The position numbers were made by a program, and so were the translations under genes. Below the pieces are notes generated by a model. It saw nothing but the letters and a program-made list of their open reading frames with translations. It was not told the origin of the DNA and did not search any database. From Caldifarciminota bacterium (GTDB taxonomy: Bacteria; Hydrothermota; Tepidihabitantia; Tepidihabitantales; Tepidihabitantaceae): DNA of 64,000 bases. Of this stretch, positions 58,951-64,000 are shown in pieces. Each line of letters begins with the position of its first letter. Position 1 is the first letter of the stretch. The stretch spans positions 1-64,000 of the forward strand of contig JAOABP010000004.1 of NCBI GenBank assembly GCA_026418295.1, read 5' to 3'.

Positions 58951-61900
58951 TCAGACCGAACGATTTGTTGAAGCAACCGCAGACTGCTGACTAAACTGGA
59001 GAGTTCCCGACAACCTTAAACGATCCTGCCCCAGCAGCCTTACCAGTTCCTTTATAAGCTTATCTTCAATTCGCACCGAATACTCCTTGAGGCGCAACTT
59101 GCGCTTGGTTCCGTCAGTATTGGTAATAATAAGATAAACCGGGATTCTACCAGGATACTGTTTTAGCGCAACTTTGACTTCTGCGGTTTTTGACTGAGTC
59201 AATTCCTCAATCGGCAACTCAATAAACAGTCCCGAGATCAAATCGCGGGCTTGTGAAAATTCAATAAATCCGGTCGCCCAGAGTTGAACCATTCCCGCTT
59301 TATCACCAGATTTTCCTTCACCTGATGGAGAACCGGCGCGTGGTTTTATCCGCCCCTGGACAATCACCAGCTTATCCTTTACTAACAATTCTCGGTACTT
59401 CTCCAACAGATCGGAAAAAACCATTACCTCCAACGATGAGTTAAAATCCTCAATTGTTAATACCAGATAATCGCGATTGCGCTTATCTTTTCGACTTCTT
59501 CTATCAGTAATGATACCGCCGATCGCTACGAGCTCGTTTTCTCCTCGTACTCCGACCTCCTCAATCGGCAGCAAATTCAACGCCTGATACTCCAGTTGAT
59601 ACTTTCGCAACGGATGGGAGGAAAAATAAAAGCCGAATGCTTCCTTCTCCCATGAGAGAACGTTTACGTCGTCATCTTCCTCAAATGTCAATTCCTTCCC
59701 TGCACAATCTGCACTGTCGACCGCAGTTTCAAATAAATTGAACTGCCTGTCCAAATAAAATAGCTTTTCCGAAGCTGCTTTGCTAATTTCCTTATCAATG
59801 CTATTCAAAAGTTTGGCTCGGCTGGCTTCAAAACAGTTGAAAGCCCCAGCCTTGATTAGTGCTTCAATCGCCTTCCGGTTCACTCTGCCTCGTAATCGAA
59901 TAAGGAAATCCAGCAGGTTTTTAAAATGCCCGCGTTCACTGCGCTCCCGGACAATTGCTTCTGCAGCACCGACCCCCACATTTTTTAAACCGGCCAGCCC
60001 GTAACGAACATTATTGCCTTCCACGGTAAAATTGACATCGCTCGCATTAATATCTGGTGGTAAAATTTTTATACCCATTCGTCTGGCTTCGGTAACAAAA
60101 CTGGCAAGTTTATCAAAATTACCCAACTCACTAGTCAGAGTAGCAGCAATAAACTCTACCGGATAATTGGCTTTAAGATAGGCAGTAAGGTAAGAAAGAT
60201 AGGCATAGCCGGCTGCATGTGACTTGTTAAAACCATACCCGGCAAATTTCTCGAGTAGTTCAAAAATTTTCGCTGCCTTTTCCCGGGGAATTCCGGCATG
60301 TCTCCAGCACCCGTTGATAAATGTCTCCCGTTGTGCTGCCATTTCCTCCGGTTTCTTCTTTCCCATGGCCCTACGGAGTACATCTGCCTGTGCCAGCGTA
60401 TAGCCGGCAAGAACCTGAGCCGCCTGCATCACCTGTTCCTGATAAATCATTATTCCGAAAGTTTCCTTGCACACTGGTTCCAGGAGCGGATGATCATACT
60501 CGATCGGAACAAAACCATTTTTCCGGGCAACATATTTCGGAATCAGATCCATCGGCCCCGGACGGTAAAGAGCGATAAGTGCAATAATATGCTCCAGACG
60601 CTCCGGTCGCGTCTTCTTACAAAGATCCCTCATCCCGGCACTTTCCAGCTGAAAAACGCCAACTGTTGCCCCCTGTTGCAGCAGTTCATAGGTTGCCCGG
60701 TCCTCATAACTTACATTCCGGATCGAAAATTCATTTACTCGCTGTTTTATCAGTTTTTCTGCTTCATCGATAACGGTCAATGTACGTAACCCCAGGACAT
60801 CCATCTTCAATAACCCGATGTCATCGAGCGTATACATATCATACTGGGTACATACATCTGCACCGGGGGCTTTGTATAGGGGAACGAGCTCCAACAGTGG
60901 ACGGGGAGTAATAACAACCGCTGAGGCATGTACCGAGGCATGACGGTTTAATCCTTCAATTTTCTTGGCGATATTCCAAAGTTCCTGATACACCGGTTGG
61001 GAACGGATAATCATTGCCAATTCCGTCACCTCTCGCTCCGCATTTTCCAAATCCATTCCTGGCGGAATTAATTTGGCAATCTGATCCGCCTCAGCAATCG
61101 AGATATCCAATACCCGGGCAACATCCCTGACTGCCTGTCGCGCTTGCATAGTTCCAAAAGTAATGATTTGTGCCACTGAATCGTTACCATACCGGTTACG
61201 AATGTATTCAATCACTTCTCCCCGTCGTGCATCTGCAAAATCAACATCAACATCTGGGAGGGTAATTCTCTCCGGAGATAGAAACCGTTCAAACAGAAGC
61301 CCATAGCGTATCGGATCAATCTCAGTGACCCCCAGACAATACAGCACCAGTGACCCACCGGCTGAACCGCGCCCGGGACCAACTGGAATACCCTGATTGC
61401 GGGCATATTCAATAATATCCCGGACAATAAGAAAGTACCCGGCAAATCCCATCTTCTGAATAACCGACAGCTCGTACTCAAGCCGGTCTGTATGTTCCCG
61501 CGTTACTTTGGAATACCGTTTTTTCAATCCTTCGTGAGCAAGATATCTGAGGTATTCAAACTCATCACGGTAAGGCATGGGCGGTTTGAAAGCAGGCAGA
61601 TGAAATCTGCGACTTTCAATATCCAGGACCAGTTCACAACGCTCAGCAACCATACGGGTATTCTTAACTGCTGAAGGTAATTCCTGAAAGAGTTTTTCCA
61701 TCTCCGCTCCTGACCGGAGATAGTAACCACTGGCATTTAAACGTAGCCGATCCTTGTCTTTTAGGCGCTTCCCGGTCTGAATGCACAACAAAACATCCTG
61801 AGCCCGGGCATCATCGGATTTTAAATAATGACAGTCATTGGTTGCAACAAGAGGAATATCCAGCGCCTTTGCCAATTCAGCAACATGAGGCAGAATTTTT

Positions 61901-62475
61901 TCCTGTTCTGGTAAACCAGTCCGCATTACCTCAAGATAGAAATTTTCTGATCCAAATATCTCCTGATAGGTCGCAGCTGACGCCATTGCTGTCTGCAGAT
62001 CGTCGTGCAGGATATACCAGTTCACCTCACCTTTCAAGCACCCGGACAGTGCAATCAGACCTTCATGATATCTGCTTAAGAGCTCTTTATCAACCCGCGG
62101 TTTGTAATAAAATCCTTCCAGATAACCCAGAGAAACGAGTTTAATTAAATTGTGATATCCTGTTTCATTTTTGCACAGAAGAGTAAGGTGAAAGCTGGCT
62201 TCGGGAATATCACTCCTGATTTCCCGCTCGCGACGATCCCGAGGGGCAACATACACTTCAGCACCGATTATCGGCTTTAAACCGACATTCCGTGCCGCCT
62301 TGTAGAATTTAACCGCCCCAAACATATTGCCATGATCAGTTAAAGCCAGTGCCGTCATCCCCATTTCCTTTGCTCGCAGTACCAGCTCTTCAATCTTAGA
62401 GGCTCCATCAAGAAGGCTGTATTCAGAATGGACGTGGAGATGAATAAAATCGGCGCCTTGTATTTTAGGGGGCAT
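58951..62475 (-). CDS. dnaE: DNA polymerase III alpha subunit
   Basis: FIHLHVHSEYSLLDGASKIEEL (PHP), PVGPGRGSAGGSLVLYCLG, LPDVDVDFADARRGEVIEYIRNRYG, FNKSHAAGYAYLSYLTAYLKANYPVEF. ATG 62475 preferred. Confidence 0.96.
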   Translation of the reverse strand: MPPKIQGADFIHLHVHSEYSLLDGASKIEELVLRAKEMGMTALALTDHGNMFGAVKFYKAARNVGLKPIIGAEVYVAPRDRREREIRSDIPEASFHLTLLCKNETGYHNLIKLVSLGYLEGFYYKPRVDKELLSRYHEGLIALSGCLKGEVNWYILHDDLQTAMASAATYQEIFGSENFYLEVMRTGLPEQEKILPHVAELAKALDIPLVATNDCHYLKSDDARAQDVLLCIQTGKRLKDKDRLRLNASGYYLRSGAEMEKLFQELPSAVKNTRMVAERCELVLDIESRRFHLPAFKPPMPYRDEFEYLRYLAHEGLKKRYSKVTREHTDRLEYELSVIQKMGFAGYFLIVRDIIEYARNQGIPVGPGRGSAGGSLVLYCLGVTEIDPIRYGLLFERFLSPERITLPDVDVDFADARRGEVIEYIRNRYGNDSVAQIITFGTMQARQAVRDVARVLDISIAEADQIAKLIPPGMDLENAEREVTELAMIIRSQPVYQELWNIAKKIEGLNRHASVHASAVVITPRPLLELVPLYKAPGADVCTQYDMYTLDDIGLLKMDVLGLRTLTVIDEAEKLIKQRVNEFSIRNVSYEDRATYELLQQGATVGVFQLESAGMRDLCKKTRPERLEHIIALIALYRPGPMDLIPKYVARKNGFVPIEYDHPLLEPVCKETFGIMIYQEQVMQAAQVLAGYTLAQADVLRRAMGKKKPEEMAAQRETFINGCWRHAGIPREKAAKIFELLEKFAGYGFNKSHAAGYAYLSYLTAYLKANYPVEFIAATLTSELGNFDKLASFVTEARRMGIKILPPDINASDVNFTVEGNNVRYGLAGLKNVGVGAAEAIVRERSERGHFKNLLDFLIRLRGRVNRKAIEALIKAGAFNCFEASRAKLLNSIDKEISKAASEKLFYLDRQFNLFETAVDSADCAGKELTFEEDDDVNVLSWEKEAFGFYFSSHPLRKYQLEYQALNLLPIEEVGVRGENELVAIGGIITDRRSRKDKRNRDYLVLTIEDFNSSLEVMVFSDLLEKYRELLVKDKLVIVQGRIKPRAGSPSGEGKSGDKAGMVQLWATGFIEFSQARDLISGLFIELPIEELTQSKTAEVKVALKQYPGRIPVYLIITNTDGTKRKLRLKEYSVRIEDKLIKELVRLLGQDRLRLSGTLQFSQQSAVASTNRSV

Positions 62476-62483
62476 ATTATATT

Positions 62484-62512
62484 TATATATCCAACTTCTC
62501 TCCAAGTGTCAA
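62484..62512 (-). promoter_or_regulatory. Predicted sigma70-type promoter (leaderless/near-leaderless) for dnaE
   Basis: Minus strand TTGACA (62512-62507), 17-nt spacer, TATATA (62489-62484), 8 nt, ATG 62475. Confidence 0.55.
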
Positions 62513-62670
62513 ACATAACACCCGCACACTGTCCTGAAGACTTATGTAAACAGCGAAAGCTCCCCCTCTGACTTGCTGACCAGCAATCAGCACCTGATCA
62601 GCTATTAATTGTCTACCGGAGGATATATTTGATTTGCCAGATTACCAAGCCTGGTTACGATAAAAATAAC

Positions 62671-62698
62671 TTGACAGAAAGTAAAATTGCGTTATAGT
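62671..62698 (+). promoter_or_regulatory. Predicted sigma70-type promoter for the small GIY-YIG-like gene
   Basis: TTGACA (62671-62676), 16-nt spacer, TATAGT (62693-62698); SD GAGGAGGAA before ATG 62782. Confidence 0.65.
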
Positions 62699-62781
62699 TA
62701 TCATAGATTGCTGGGTTACAACGATTATCAAAGAGATTTCTGTATGGGGAGCAGAAAAATAATATAGAGAGAGGAGGAACT

Positions 62782-63099
62782 ATGCGTGGTCCTTACCTTC
62801 TCCGTCCCCTGCAGGTAGATATCTCTGTACCGGATAAAATCGGGGGCGTATATTGTCTGTCCAAAAATTCCAAAAAAATTGAAATAGTTGCCCGGGCAGA
62901 ACGTAACTTGCGTGACGCAATCAAGGCACACTGGAAAGAATACGAATTTTTCTGGTATGAACCGGCACTGACGCCCCGAGAGGCTTACTTAAATCAGTGC
63001 TACACCTATCACCGGTTTTGTGAAAATGGCAACGGCGGCCACGAACACCCGAAACCTCCGGAGAAAGTTGAAATCAAGTGCCCGGTTTGCGGTGTGTAA
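62782..63099 (+). CDS. Small (105 aa) degenerate GIY-YIG-like domain protein with C-terminal CPxC
   Basis: GGVYCLSKNSKKIEIVARAERNLRDAIKAHWKEYEFFWYEPALTPREAYLNQCYTYHRF...EHPKPPEKVEIKCPVCGV matches the GIY-YIG layout (GVY ... Y-V-G-R ... H ... EAY..EC..YH.F ... HP ... CP.C) with altered key residues. Good promoter and SD. Confidence 0.65.
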   Translation: MRGPYLLRPLQVDISVPDKIGGVYCLSKNSKKIEIVARAERNLRDAIKAHWKEYEFFWYEPALTPREAYLNQCYTYHRFCENGNGGHEHPKPPEKVEIKCPVCGV

Positions 63100-63114
63100 T
63101 TGGGGATTATAAAT

Positions 63115-64000
63115 TTAATCAAGAATCTTGTTCTGAAGGAATACGTTATCTATAATTGGACTGGTGACACCGAAATAAACTTGTAATTTTGCGAAATTTA
63201 CTCTACTGGTACTTACCCCTAAATTCAACCTCAATGGTAAATAATGGGCTAAAACCAGATCGGTTCCGATCTCCAACCCCGCTCCGATATCCCAGTTAAC
63301 AGTATGAGAGGAAAATTTGTTGCTGACAACGCCACCTTCACTGAAAACCGCCGCATTCAGATTGCTCAAAAATAATGGTGCCAAGCCCAATCCCCTCTCT
63401 ACCCACAAGATCGGAAACCGGCCTTCAAGGCCACAAATAATTGCGCCTGCACCAGTCATCTGTGAACATCCGCGTAATCTTAACAAACCGGCTTTATTTC
63501 CGATTTCAAACGCTGAACCCCACGATGTATCACCGGCTGCTACCGCACCAGCAAAATGCATCTTCAGACTCCAGTTTCCAGACCTACTTCCCAGATATTC
63601 ATTCCAGACCAGCACAAATCTTACCAGATTACCGGATGAAAGCAATAAACTTGAACGAAAATCAGCCAAGATTCCTATATTTCTTCCCCTTGCCGGCGCC
63701 ACATTATAACGGAATATCTGAGCATTGCTGAAATTATAAAATCCGTCAAAAATCATGCTCATCTCGTGCTCGCGCTTAAACCTTAAACCCATGCCGAAAT
63801 TTTGCTGGCATTGTTGCCTGACCAGCGGCAAACTGACACCCAATCTTGCTTGTTGCAAACTTGACATTAATTTGCTACTTAATTCGAAAATCGGGCGGTA
63901 CCGATGGAGTTCATACACAAAACCCAGCAGCGGTGATCTTTGATGAATTTGGTAACCGGCAAAGCAGTAATAACGGTGAAACTGCAGTACATCCCAGCCG
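63115..64000 (-). CDS. C-terminal part of an outer membrane beta-barrel protein (Omp85/surface-antigen-like); N-terminus beyond window
   Basis: The minus frame of the listed 63115-63918 ORF stays open to base 64000 (..GWDVLQFHRYYCFAGYQIHQRSPLLGFVYELHRYRP..). Alternating beta-strand pattern and LRLRGCSQMTGAGAIICGLEGRFPI resembling the LRGY barrel motif. Confidence 0.6.
   Translation of the reverse strand, partial: GWDVLQFHRYYCFAGYQIHQRSPLLGFVYELHRYRPIFELSSKLMSSLQQARLGVSLPLVRQQCQQNFGMGLRFKREHEMSMIFDGFYNFSNAQIFRYNVAPARGRNIGILADFRSSLLLSSGNLVRFVLVWNEYLGSRSGNWSLKMHFAGAVAAGDTSWGSAFEIGNKAGLLRLRGCSQMTGAGAIICGLEGRFPILWVERGLGLAPLFLSNLNAAVFSEGGVVSNKFSSHTVNWDIGAGLEIGTDLVLAHYLPLRLNLGVSTSRVNFAKLQVYFGVTSPIIDNVFLQNKILD

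Noticed and set aside
1-64000. CRISPR arrays, tRNA/rRNA genes, transposons, phage genes
   Set aside because: No regularly spaced direct repeats, tRNA-like cloverleaf, rRNA motifs or transposase/integrase motifs were recognised by reading; a tRNAscan/Infernal run would be needed to exclude small RNAs.

Overview
A dense bacterial chromosomal window with about 50 protein-coding genes. Most are housekeeping or envelope genes in tightly overlapping operons. No tRNA, rRNA, CRISPR array, transposase, integrase or prophage was recognised. The gene content (C25 gingipain-like peptidase, GWxTD proteins, Omp85/TamB, Tol/Pal, Wzx/Wzy genes) fits a diderm from a poorly cultured lineage, perhaps candidate division WOR-3 or an FCB relative; that placement is inference. 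Main blocks: (1) an edge-truncated C25 peptidase, an MEMO-AMMECR1 fusion, a BadF-type activase and two paralogous DUF2229-like proteins (1-7302, -); (2) a PriA homologue whose helicase motifs look degraded, TamB/TamA-like, P-type ATPase, SPFH/NfeD and ThpR (8.5-20.5 kb, -); (3) pdxJ-secD-secF-pgpA-cinA (-); (4) a surface-polysaccharide region whose wecB-wzz-flippase-ligase genes follow polA (26.7-37.9 kb); (5) prfA-prmC-nadK-pgsA (+); (6) thiC, PSP1 and a tandem GWxTD pair (-); (7) glyS, pyrK-pyrD-pyrF-pyrE, Pal-CpoB-TolQ-TolR-TonB, lemA-htpX (+); (8) dnaE (-), a small degenerate GIY-YIG-like protein (+) and an edge-truncated beta-barrel (-). The observations I rate highest are the AMMECR1/MEMO plus split dehydratase-activase cluster, the degenerate PriA, a recurring leaderless promoter-start codon layout at operon heads, the degenerate GIY-YIG-like protein with its own strong promoter, a Pal with Asp-to-Cys in the peptidoglycan-binding loop, and the polA-headed polysaccharide operon. 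No database searches were run.
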